Shown piece by piece: positions 13,676 to 19,900 of a DNA stretch of 21,814 nt. Every line of letters begins with the position of its first letter. Position 1 is the first letter of the stretch. Under the pieces are notes generated by a model. That model made no database searches. It saw only the letters and a program-made list of their open reading frames with translations, and was not told the DNA's origin. Source of the DNA: JAICLL01 sp035252155. GTDB taxonomy: Bacteria > Planctomycetota > Planctomycetia > Pirellulales > JAICIG01. The stretch is taken from NCBI GenBank assembly GCA_035252155.1, contig DATFDL010000335.1:1-21814 (forward strand). The letters run 5' to 3'. The position numbers were made by a program, and so were the translations under genes.

Positions 13676-15526
13676 TCAGTCGCCGTTGTCGCCGGCCGGC
13701 TCGTACCAGTCGCCACGCAGCCAACGCACGAGTAAATTGAGGTTCTCGGGCGAAAGAATGTTGTTCTCCGGCTCCTCGGCATTCGCGGCAAAGACCGGCA
13801 TGCGGTCGTTGTCGTCGCCGTAGTAGCGCTTGTGCGCGGGATTGGAAATCATGCCCGTCAACCAATCGCGTGAACCGTAACCAGTCAAATCGGGCGCCAT
13901 CGCTTCGCTCTCGTCGCCCGACGCGGGATGAAAACTGTGGCAGTTGGTGCAGCCAGCGTCGCCGGAGATCAGCGCTCGGCCGCGCTCGATGGTTTTTGCG
14001 CTGGTCTCGTCCGCTTTTTTTTGCGCGGGCAAGGCCGCTTCGGCTGATAAGGCGGTGACGATCGCTTCCAGCTCGGCCTTGTCCTTGGTGAGATCGTCGT
14101 TGACAAAGCCGACCATCTCGCCCTCTTTGTGCGCCGTGTTTCCAAAATAGCCGGGGCCGGCGATTTGCTTGGGATCGAGCAAGCCCGCGAGCCACTTCCG
14201 ATTGGCAAAGCCGGTCAGATCCGAGGCTGTGGGTTCCGGTGGTGCTACTGCCGAATCGGCGTGCGTGTGGCAACTGGCACAATATCGGGCAAAGAGCCGC
14301 GGTCCCTGCGTCTTCGGATCTTCGCGCAAGACCGAAAGCATGCCGCCTGGCGGAATTCCCCGCGGCGCACGGGCCAAAACCACCGCCCGCTGCGCATCGG
14401 CCTCGGCATGCTCGACCGCCCGAAGATAACTCTCCGACTTCCGATCGGCGCGCATGGCTTGCACGGTGAGTACCCCCACGCCGACCAGCAGCGCGACCAA
14501 CAGGGCGATGTTGAACCGATGTCCCAGCTTCCAGCGGCCGATGAAGGGCATCAAGGCGAGCATCAGCATCACCACGCCGGGAATGATGATCGCCCCCACT
14601 AACTCTCCCATTTCCGAATTGTCTTGCCACTCGAACAACTTCAGGAACTGGAAGAGAAACAAGAAATACCATTCGGGCCGGGCGGCCGAGTACTCGTTGG
14701 CGGGGTCGGCGGGGGCCCCGAGTTCAGCGCCTAGGTAATTGCCGGGTGGTTTTCCGGAATGCCCGCCCCTGAGCAGCGGCCAAACAATCAGTAACAACAC
14801 AACGGCCAACACCGCCAGACATGCCACGGCGTCTTTGAGCACTTGGTCGGGCCAGAAGGTGGTATCCGGCTGGCGGTGCGGCAATCGGGTGTGAATGCCG
14901 TGGCGGCGAAAGAGGGCAACGTGCAACACCAGAAAGAAAACGAGCAAGGCCGGCAACACGCCTGCGTGCAACGCAAAAAAGCGAGTGAGCGTGTAATGCC
15001 CGTAATCGGCGCCTCCCACCACCAGCTTTTGCAGCGATGGGCCAACCACCGGCACGATGCCCATCAGGTTGGTGGCGACGCGCGTGGCCCAATAACCTTT
15101 TTGGTCCCAGGGCAGCAGATAGCCGGTGAGCGACAGGCCGAGAACGATTTGCATCAGCACCAGGCCCAGCCAAAAGTTCACCTCGCGCGGGGCGCGGTAT
15201 GCCCCATCGACCACCACTTGCAACAGATGCAATGCCAGCAGCACCACCATGGCCTGCGCCATGAAGTGATGGATGCCGCGCAGCAGCCAGCCGCCTTGCA
15301 GCTCGTGCTGGATGTAAAAGACGCTTTCCCACGCGGTTTGCCCGCTGGGGCTGTAGCACATCCAAAGAAATATGCCGGTGATCGCCTGCACGGTGAACGC
15401 AAAGACCAGCGTGCTGCCCCACACGTAGCGATATCGCGAGCCGCCGGGAATGTGCTCAAACAGGGCGGCGTGCGTCAGGTCGCGGATGCCGGTGCGGTCG
15501 TCGAGCCAGTTGAGCAGGGCGTTCAC
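13676..15526 (-). CDS. Cytochrome b6/subunit IV fused to diheme cytochrome c
   Basis: This 616-residue fusion is the membrane core of a Rieske/cytochrome b quinol-oxidising complex. Residues 1-215 are the b6-like part. Heme ligands His86, His100, His187 and His202 have 14- and 15-residue spacings, the latter diagnostic of the b6 type. The next part to about 360 is subunit IV-like, with the Qo-site motif PEWY at 284-287 and further membrane helices. A periplasmic tail (about 400-616) carries two heme c motifs, CASCH (416-420) and CTNCH (526-530), with Met471 and Met576 as possible axial ligands. The cysteine that binds heme c-n in plastid-type b6 is replaced by Val35. The GTG start overlaps the Rieske stop (GTGA at 15523-15526), giving tight coupling and 1:1 production. 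An upstream extension to 15694 is not used. Confidence 0.93.
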   Translation of the reverse strand: MNALLNWLDDRTGIRDLTHAALFEHIPGGSRYRYVWGSTLVFAFTVQAITGIFLWMCYSPSGQTAWESVFYIQHELQGGWLLRGIHHFMAQAMVVLLALHLLQVVVDGAYRAPREVNFWLGLVLMQIVLGLSLTGYLLPWDQKGYWATRVATNLMGIVPVVGPSLQKLVVGGADYGHYTLTRFFALHAGVLPALLVFFLVLHVALFRRHGIHTRLPHRQPDTTFWPDQVLKDAVACLAVLAVVLLLIVWPLLRGGHSGKPPGNYLGAELGAPADPANEYSAARPEWYFLFLFQFLKLFEWQDNSEMGELVGAIIIPGVVMLMLALMPFIGRWKLGHRFNIALLVALLVGVGVLTVQAMRADRKSESYLRAVEHAEADAQRAVVLARAPRGIPPGGMLSVLREDPKTQGPRLFARYCASCHTHADSAVAPPEPTASDLTGFANRKWLAGLLDPKQIAGPGYFGNTAHKEGEMVGFVNDDLTKDKAELEAIVTALSAEAALPAQKKADETSAKTIERGRALISGDAGCTNCHSFHPASGDESEAMAPDLTGYGSRDWLTGMISNPAHKRYYGDDNDRMPVFAANAEEPENNILSPENLNLLVRWLRGDWYEPAGDNGD

Positions 15527-16125
15527 TTGGCAATCTGCTCCTTCTTGCCGGCGTAATAGTTGACAAATCGCACCCAGATATATTGCTCTTTGCCGGCCGG
15601 GCGAAGCTCGGTGTCCAGCGCGTCGAGACTGCGCGGGCTGGGACCATGCTGGCATTTGCCGCTCAGGTCGAACGAGCTGTCGTGGCAAGGGCATTGATAC
15701 ACGTTTTGCTTACGATCGAAGTTCACAAAGCAGCCGGCGTGCGGGCAAATGGCGTTGAACGCCTCGACTCCCTCAGAGCCTTTGGTTCTTCGCAGATAGA
15801 CCGCGCCGATGGCTTCGTCGGGAAAGCGATTCCAGGCGTCCTGGCGATCGGCGATCACGGGAAACTGCCGCGGCACGCCGTCGTCGGGCACTGCCTCCAG
15901 CGACGTGACGCGCACCAGCCGGCCGGGTTTTTCCTTGTCGCCGCCATTGCCGCCGCGAGCGCGCGCCCGCAACGGATCGCAGAACGTGAACATTCCAGCC
16001 GCGGCGGGAAAGACCGCAATCAGGCCCCCAATGACCACGGCCGCGGCTTTGCCCAGAAAACCACGGCGAGGTTCATCATTGGCGGAGATTGGCTCGCGGG
16101 CCGCGGCCTGCTCGGGCCTGGGCAT
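15523..16125 (-). CDS. Rieske iron-sulfur protein
   Basis: This 200-residue protein is the [2Fe-2S] electron carrier of the complex with the cytochrome b-c fusion encoded directly downstream. The N-terminus has a twin-arginine-like PRRGFLGK followed by one hydrophobic segment (about residues 27-48), the usual uncleaved anchor. Cluster ligands are in CPHAGC (Cys127, His129) and CPCHDSSF (Cys145, His148), with Cys132 and Cys147 as the likely disulfide pair. AAGGAG lies seven bases before the ATG at 16125, a strong ribosome binding site that fixes the start. The 4-nt overlap with the cytochrome gene indicates one operon. Confidence 0.96.
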   Translation of the reverse strand: MPRPEQAAAREPISANDEPRRGFLGKAAAVVIGGLIAVFPAAAGMFTFCDPLRARARGGNGGDKEKPGRLVRVTSLEAVPDDGVPRQFPVIADRQDAWNRFPDEAIGAVYLRRTKGSEGVEAFNAICPHAGCFVNFDRKQNVYQCPCHDSSFDLSGKCQHGPSPRSLDALDTELRPAGKEQYIWVRFVNYYAGKKEQIAK

Positions 16126-16176
16126 TAGTTGGCTCCTTGAGAATACACGAGGCGGGCGGTGTTGGCGGGAGGCTGA

Positions 16177-17160
16177 TTATTGCATGGCCGCGCGCACAGC
16201 GTCAAGAACTTTGGTCTGCGCGACGGCGAAGGGTCCCTCGACCATGGCGCCCGCCGCGGCCTTATGCCCGCCGCCGCCGAACTGCTCGGCCAGCCGGCTG
16301 CAATCGACGGCCGAGCGGCTGCGGAGACTGATTTTGAACTTGTGCGTCGGCTGCTCGACCAAAATGACCGCCACCTGCGTGCCGGCCACCCCCAGCGTCA
16401 TGTTAATCACGTCTTCGGTGTCGGAGGGCAGCGCGCCGGTCGCGGCAAAATCGTCCTGAAAAATCGCCGTGTGGATCAGCCGGCCGGCCAGCTCTGACTG
16501 CGCGCGGCCCAACGTCCGGCCGATAAGCTGCAATCTTGCCAGACTGTCTTGCTCATAGAGTTGCCGATAGATCTCGCTGGGCTTGGCGCCGGCGTCGATC
16601 AAGCGGCCGGCGAACCGCAGGGTGTCGCCGGTGGTCGAGCCGAAGCGAAACCAGCCGGTGTCGGTAGCGATGGCGGCGAAGAGCGGTGTGGCGATTTCGG
16701 GCGTGAGCGTCACGTCCAACTGCTCGGCGGCTTCGACCACCAGCCGGCCCGTGGCTTCGGCCTGCGTGTCCTTGAACGGTTCGGCGCCCAGATCGTCTTC
16801 GCTGACATGATGATCGAGCACCACTTTTTTGGCGGCAGTGGTGCGCAAGGCAATCGCCATATCGCCCAACTGCGCCCAGGCGCTGGTGTCGAGCACCATG
16901 AAGACTTCGCTCGCTTGTAGATCGGCCAACTGCAGATCGACGCCGAGAGCTTTAATTTTTCGCTCGGGGTCGATCCAGGCCAGGTTGGGCGGCGTTTTCT
17001 GACCGTTGACGATCAGCACCTCTTTGCCAAGCGCCTTAAGAATGCCTGCCAGGCCCAGTTCACTGCCCAGGGCATCGCAATCGGGCCGCACGTGGCTGGT
17101 GAGCAGAAACCGTTGGTGCGAGCGGACAAGCTCCGTGAAGCGCGGCCAGTTAATCGCCAT
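16177..17160 (-). CDS. DHH/DHHA1 phosphoesterase, NrnA-like
   Basis: This 327-residue enzyme belongs to the family of NrnA (oligoribonuclease and pAp phosphatase) and related RecJ-like phosphoesterases, which bind two metal ions and cleave short oligonucleotides or cyclic-dinucleotide products. Motifs in order are SHVRPDCDALGS (His23, Asp27, Asp29), VLDTSA (Asp91), VVLDHHVSE (Asp116-His117-His118), ATDTGWFRF (Asp167) and the DHHA1 substrate-binding loop FGGGGHKAAAG (295-299). All expected metal ligands are present, and the length matches the family. ATG 17160 has only a weak GGGGAAG upstream. It precedes the Rieske gene on the same strand with a 51-nt gap and may share its transcript, although no functional link is known. 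Confidence 0.93.
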   Translation of the reverse strand: MAINWPRFTELVRSHQRFLLTSHVRPDCDALGSELGLAGILKALGKEVLIVNGQKTPPNLAWIDPERKIKALGVDLQLADLQASEVFMVLDTSAWAQLGDMAIALRTTAAKKVVLDHHVSEDDLGAEPFKDTQAEATGRLVVEAAEQLDVTLTPEIATPLFAAIATDTGWFRFGSTTGDTLRFAGRLIDAGAKPSEIYRQLYEQDSLARLQLIGRTLGRAQSELAGRLIHTAIFQDDFAATGALPSDTEDVINMTLGVAGTQVAVILVEQPTHKFKISLRSRSAVDCSRLAEQFGGGGHKAAAGAMVEGPFAVAQTKVLDAVRAAMQ

Positions 17161-17304
17161 AGATCGAAATCTTCCCCGTCTCGGTGGCTGGGGCAGAGTC
17201 TAAGCGATGCCCCGGCGGCGTACCTTTCGTATCGTGAGCCACTCAATATAGGCGGCGGCTCGTGACGCATAAAGTGGCCATCATTAGAAATTGAACGCTT
17301 TGGA

Positions 17305-17383
17305 AACCACGAATAACACGAATCACACGAATGGAAAGGATGGAATCCGTGCGTTATTCGTGTGATTCGTGTAATTCGTGGTT
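17305..17383. repeat. Long near-perfect inverted repeat with CACGAAT triplets
   Basis: Arms at 17305-17332 and 17356-17383 are 28 nt each, match at 27 of 28 positions as inverted copies, and have a 23-nt loop. Each arm carries the heptamer CACGAAT three times at about 10-bp spacing (CCACGAAT, ACACGAAT, ACACGAAT). It lies in the 243-bp divergent gap between the DHH and FGE-like genes and may act on either promoter. An in-frame GTG at 17362 would translate the right arm into the FGE-like protein and is rejected as a start. Confidence 0.9.
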
Positions 17384-17403
17384 CCCGCAGGGCTTTTGGA
17401 AAT

Positions 17404-18531
17404 ATGGACAGGTTGCCGAATTCCAAGTACCTTCGACTTATGCCGTCCGGTTTCGCGATCAACCATCGCCGCTCGCTGCTTCCGAAAGTAATTAGTTTCG
17501 CACTACTTGTTGCTGCGCTGGCCGCCGCTGGCTGGGCGGTCTGGCGGGCAGATAAGCCCACGAGTTCTTTGCCATCGCGAAGCGATTCGCCCGATCGTCC
17601 GTTTATCAACGACGATCGCCCACCGAGTGAACAACCGGAGGGCATGGTCTGGATTCCCGGTGGGCAGTTTTGGATGGGCGGTGAACCGCAATTCGCCGAC
17701 GCGCAGCCGGTTCATCTCGTCTACGTCGATGGCTTCTGGATGGACCGAACCGAAGTAACCAACGCCGAGTTTGAGCGGTTTGTCGAGGCCACCAACTATG
17801 TTACTGTGGCCGAACGCACGCCCACGGCCGAAGAAATTCCCGGCGCCTCGCCGGAGCAGCTCGTGGCCGGGTCGATTGTGTTTCAGCCGCCCGACGAAGC
17901 GGTGCCGCTTAATGATATTCGGGGCTGGTGGGGCTACATGCCCGGCGCCGATTGGCGGCATCCCGAAGGACCTGAGAGCGATCTCGACGGCCGCGAAGAT
18001 CACCCGGTGGTGCATGTTTGCTGGGAAGACGCGGCGGCTTACGCGCGGTGGGCCGGCAAGCGGCTACCCACCGAAGCCGAATGGGAGTTCGCCGCCCGCG
18101 GCGGCCTCGATCGCAAACGATATGTTTGGGGAAACCGCACGCCCGGTAAGGACGGTTGGCCGGCAAATATCTGGCAGGGCAACTTTCCGAACCAAAATAC
18201 GCAGGCCGACGGCTTTGTGCGCACGGCGCCCGTCGGTTCGTTTGAACCCAACGGCTTTGGACTGTACGACATGTCGGGCAACGTGTGGGAGTGGTGTGCC
18301 GATTGGTATCGGCCGGACTACTATCAGGTCGCAGCGCGACGCAATCCGCGCGGACCAGACGATAGCTACGATCCCGACGAGCCGGGCATCGCCAAGCGCG
18401 TGCAACGCGGCGGTTCGTTTTTGTGCAGCGACCAATACTGCACGGCATATCGGCCCGGCGTCCGCGGCAAGGGCGAACTAAAAAGCGCCGCGGCCCATTT
18501 AGGCTTTCGGTGTGTGCGCGATGCGGAGTGA
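17404..18531 (+). CDS. Formylglycine-generating enzyme (SUMF1/FGE) family protein
   Basis: This 375-residue protein has an N-terminal membrane anchor or signal (VISFALLVAALAAAGWAVWR, about residues 22-43) and an FGE-sulfatase domain from about 79 to the end. The domain opens with MVWIPGGQFWMGG and holds DRTEVTNAEFERFV, RLPTEAEWEFAARGG and MSGNVWEWCADWY. Crucially, the motif GGSFLCSDQYC contains Cys341 and Cys346, matching the copper-binding catalytic pair of true FGE (336 and 341 in human). Many paralogues in this superfamily lack this pair. It should therefore oxidise a sulfatase active-site cysteine to formylglycine, probably on exported substrates. ATG 17404 was chosen; GTG 17362 would read through a repeat and ATG 17440 is also possible. 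No canonical C-x-P-x-R sulfatase gene is in the window. Confidence 0.9.
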   Translation: MDRLPNSKYLRLMPSGFAINHRRSLLPKVISFALLVAALAAAGWAVWRADKPTSSLPSRSDSPDRPFINDDRPPSEQPEGMVWIPGGQFWMGGEPQFADAQPVHLVYVDGFWMDRTEVTNAEFERFVEATNYVTVAERTPTAEEIPGASPEQLVAGSIVFQPPDEAVPLNDIRGWWGYMPGADWRHPEGPESDLDGREDHPVVHVCWEDAAAYARWAGKRLPTEAEWEFAARGGLDRKRYVWGNRTPGKDGWPANIWQGNFPNQNTQADGFVRTAPVGSFEPNGFGLYDMSGNVWEWCADWYRPDYYQVAARRNPRGPDDSYDPDEPGIAKRVQRGGSFLCSDQYCTAYRPGVRGKGELKSAAAHLGFRCVRDAE

Positions 18532-18540
18532 ATTCCAATT

Positions 18541-18673
18541 GCGGCGGAAGCCGCCACAGTAGCTCCGACACTCCGTGGCGGAGATTTGCGGTCGCCCACC
18601 GCGACGGCGATCCCCGTCACGGAGTGCCGGGGCTACTTTGACACAGTTCGCGGAACGGCACGGAGTCCGTTCC
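18541..18673. repeat. Nested inverted-repeat element C
   Basis: The core 18541-18644 aligns with 5065-5160. It starts with a GCGGC/GCCGC hairpin and contains 19-nt inner arms at 18559-18577 (GTAGCTCCGACACTCCGTG) and 18618-18636 that pair as inverted copies at 17 of 19 positions, then TTTGACAC. It is followed by the hairpin GGAACGG/CCGTTCC at 18652-18673. It begins nine bases after the FGE-like gene's stop, as seen for other members placed directly after genes. Confidence 0.9.
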
Positions 18674-18676
18674 CTA

Positions 18677-18821
18677 ATCGGTTTTGACATTTAAAACCGG
18701 TAATTGCGGGAACAGGCATGTGGCACAGCCGCCCTCGGCTGTGCATCGCCGACGTAGTCGGCGTCGCGGATCCAGCCGAGGGCGGCTGGTCCACATGTCG
18801 ATCTCGAATGTCAAAACCGAT
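18677..18821. repeat. Nested inverted-repeat element D
   Basis: Outer arms ATCGGTTTTGACATT (18677-18691) and AATGTCAAAACCGAT (18807-18821) are perfect 15-nt inverted copies. Inner arms 18717-18741 and 18773-18797 (25 nt) pair at 23 of 25 positions and contain CAGCCGCCCTCGGCTG. At the centre, GCCGAC/GTCGGC (18748-18762) forms a small hairpin. The three stems are concentric. It ends six bases before the ribosome binding site of the RmlD gene and may influence its expression. Its sequence is unrelated to element C, but the nested plan is the same. Confidence 0.88.
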
Positions 18822-18842
18822 CAGACAAGGGGAATCGTAGCG

Positions 18843-19739
18843 ATGAACATCGCCATCACCGGCGCGGGCGGACAATTGGGAGGCGAGCTTTGCCGCCGCT
18901 TGGGCGAGCGATCCGTTCCACTCGATCTGCCGCAATTCGACCTCACCGACCGCGAGAAAACGATCCAAACGCTGCTCGATCTGCGGCCCGGCGCCGTCAT
19001 CAACACGGCCGCCTACACGCTGGTCGATCGCGCCGAGCAAGAAGCCGACCGCTGCCGGCGAATCAACGCCGAGGGAGTGGCACACCTGGCCGAAGGCTGC
19101 CGGCGGCTCGACGTGCCGCTGGTCCAGATCAGCACCGACTATGTTTTTGGCCGAGATCTGAACCGCGCCACTCCCTACCGCGAAGACGACCCGACCGGCC
19201 CGCTGGGCGTCTACGCCCAAACCAAGCTCGAGGGCGAGGCGCAAGCCGCGGCATGGCACAAATCGATTATCGTGCGCACGTGCGGGCTTTATGGACGTCG
19301 CGGCCCACAGACCGCCGCCAGCAATTTTGTCGACACCATGCTGCGCCTGGGCCGCGAAGGCAAGCCACTGCGGATTGTCGACGACCAGCACTGCACGCCC
19401 AGCTATGTGCCGCACGTCGCCCAGGCGTTGCTGTTCCTTCTCGACGCCGGGCACTTCGGCACGTACCATGTGGTCAATCGCGGCGCGACCACTTGGCACG
19501 GATTTGCCAGCGAGATTTTCCGGCAATCCGGTTTAGACGTGCAAATAACGCGGATCACCACGGCCGAATACGGAGCACCCGCACCACGGCCGTTGTACGC
19601 GGTGCTCGACATAAGCAAGTATCACTCTCTCGGTGGCCCCGCGATGCCCACCTGGCAAGAGGCCCTTGCGGAGTATTTGCAAGCCGCGTCGTTTGTGACG
19701 AGTGAAACGAGTCCCACCATCGGCCTGCGAACCCGATAG
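18843..19739 (+). CDS. rfbD: dTDP-4-dehydrorhamnose reductase family protein (RmlD)
   Basis: This 298-residue short-chain dehydrogenase/reductase probably catalyses the last step of dTDP-L-rhamnose synthesis, NAD(P)H-dependent reduction of the 4-keto sugar, in the cytoplasm. The N-terminal nucleotide-binding motif is MNIAITGAGGQLGGEL. VINTAAYTLVDRAEQE and VQISTDYVFGRD are typical RmlD motifs, and the catalytic pair is in YAQTKLEGEAQ. The C-terminal half has LRIVDDQHCTPSYVPHVAQA, also typical. The family's length is about 290-300 residues. AAGGGGA lies nine bases before ATG 18843. The last 14 residues, VTSETSPTIGLRTR, are encoded by one arm of a repeat that recurs inverted at 19864, so the native C-terminus may have been altered. 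No other rhamnose pathway genes are present. Confidence 0.9.
   Translation: MNIAITGAGGQLGGELCRRLGERSVPLDLPQFDLTDREKTIQTLLDLRPGAVINTAAYTLVDRAEQEADRCRRINAEGVAHLAEGCRRLDVPLVQISTDYVFGRDLNRATPYREDDPTGPLGVYAQTKLEGEAQAAAWHKSIIVRTCGLYGRRGPQTAASNFVDTMLRLGREGKPLRIVDDQHCTPSYVPHVAQALLFLLDAGHFGTYHVVNRGATTWHGFASEIFRQSGLDVQITRITTAEYGAPAPRPLYAVLDISKYHSLGGPAMPTWQEALAEYLQAASFVTSETSPTIGLRTR
19697..19728 (+). repeat. Repeat arm at 3' end of the RmlD gene
   Basis: This 32-nt stretch starts GACGAGTGAAACGAGTCCCA and encodes VTSETSPTIGL at the end of RmlD. It is matched at 30 of 32 positions by the reverse complement of 19864-19895. The two copies face each other across a transposase relic. Confidence 0.9.
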
Positions 19740-19741
19740 AC

Positions 19742-19846
19742 ATTTTATTGCGTTCGTGGACGTTGCCGCCCGGCGACGACCGCTATTCCTTGCGTTGGAA
19801 GCGGATCAAGGAAGAGTTCACCGTGCGATACCTCGGGGGCGAGTGA
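19742..19846 (+). pseudogene. Relic of a REP-associated tyrosine transposase (HUH, RAYT)
   Basis: The frame reads LRSWTLPPGDDRYSLRWKRI and KEEFTVRYLGGE before a TGA at 19844-19846. W-T-L-P-P-G-D-x-D-[YF]-S-x-R-W-x-x-I-K-x-x-F-T is the segment that follows the HUH motif in REP-associated tyrosine transposases. In intact proteins D-H-L-H-x-x precedes WTLPPGD; here the frame gives DILLRS. The other frame keeps CAT at 19741-19743, which suggests small indels have destroyed the motif. Only about 35 codons remain, there is no start, and the C-terminus is cut. Family identification rests on remembered consensus, so moderate confidence. Confidence 0.6.
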
Positions 19847-19863
19847 GTCGTCTATGGTGCCAT

Positions 19864-19895
19864 GCGGGCCGATAGTGGGACTCGTTTCACTCGTC
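19864..19895 (-). repeat. Inverted repeat arm at 3' end of GH15 gene
   Basis: This is the reverse complement of the 19697-19728 arm, with 30 of 32 matches. It continues into GGGTGGG and TAG on the minus strand, where the TAG (19901-19903) is the stop codon of the GH15 gene. Together with the other arm it brackets 135 bp containing the transposase relic. Confidence 0.9.
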
Positions 19896-19900
19896 CCACC

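Noticed and set aside
13623..14672. Long minus-strand frame of 349 codons overlapping the cytochrome gene
   Set aside because: It is a shifted frame on the same strand as the cytochrome fusion, gives an Arg/Gly/His-rich translation and has no domain. It is a shadow of GC-rich codon bias.
15527..15694. Upstream extension of the cytochrome b-c protein
   Set aside because: It overlaps the Rieske coding region out of frame and is rich in Arg/Gln. The GTG at 15526 begins the conserved b6 N-terminus and makes a GTGA overlap.
17362..17403. GTG start for the FGE-like protein
   Set aside because: It would encode MIRVIRGSRRAFGN from the right arm of an inverted repeat. ATG 17404 gives a normal anchor sequence.
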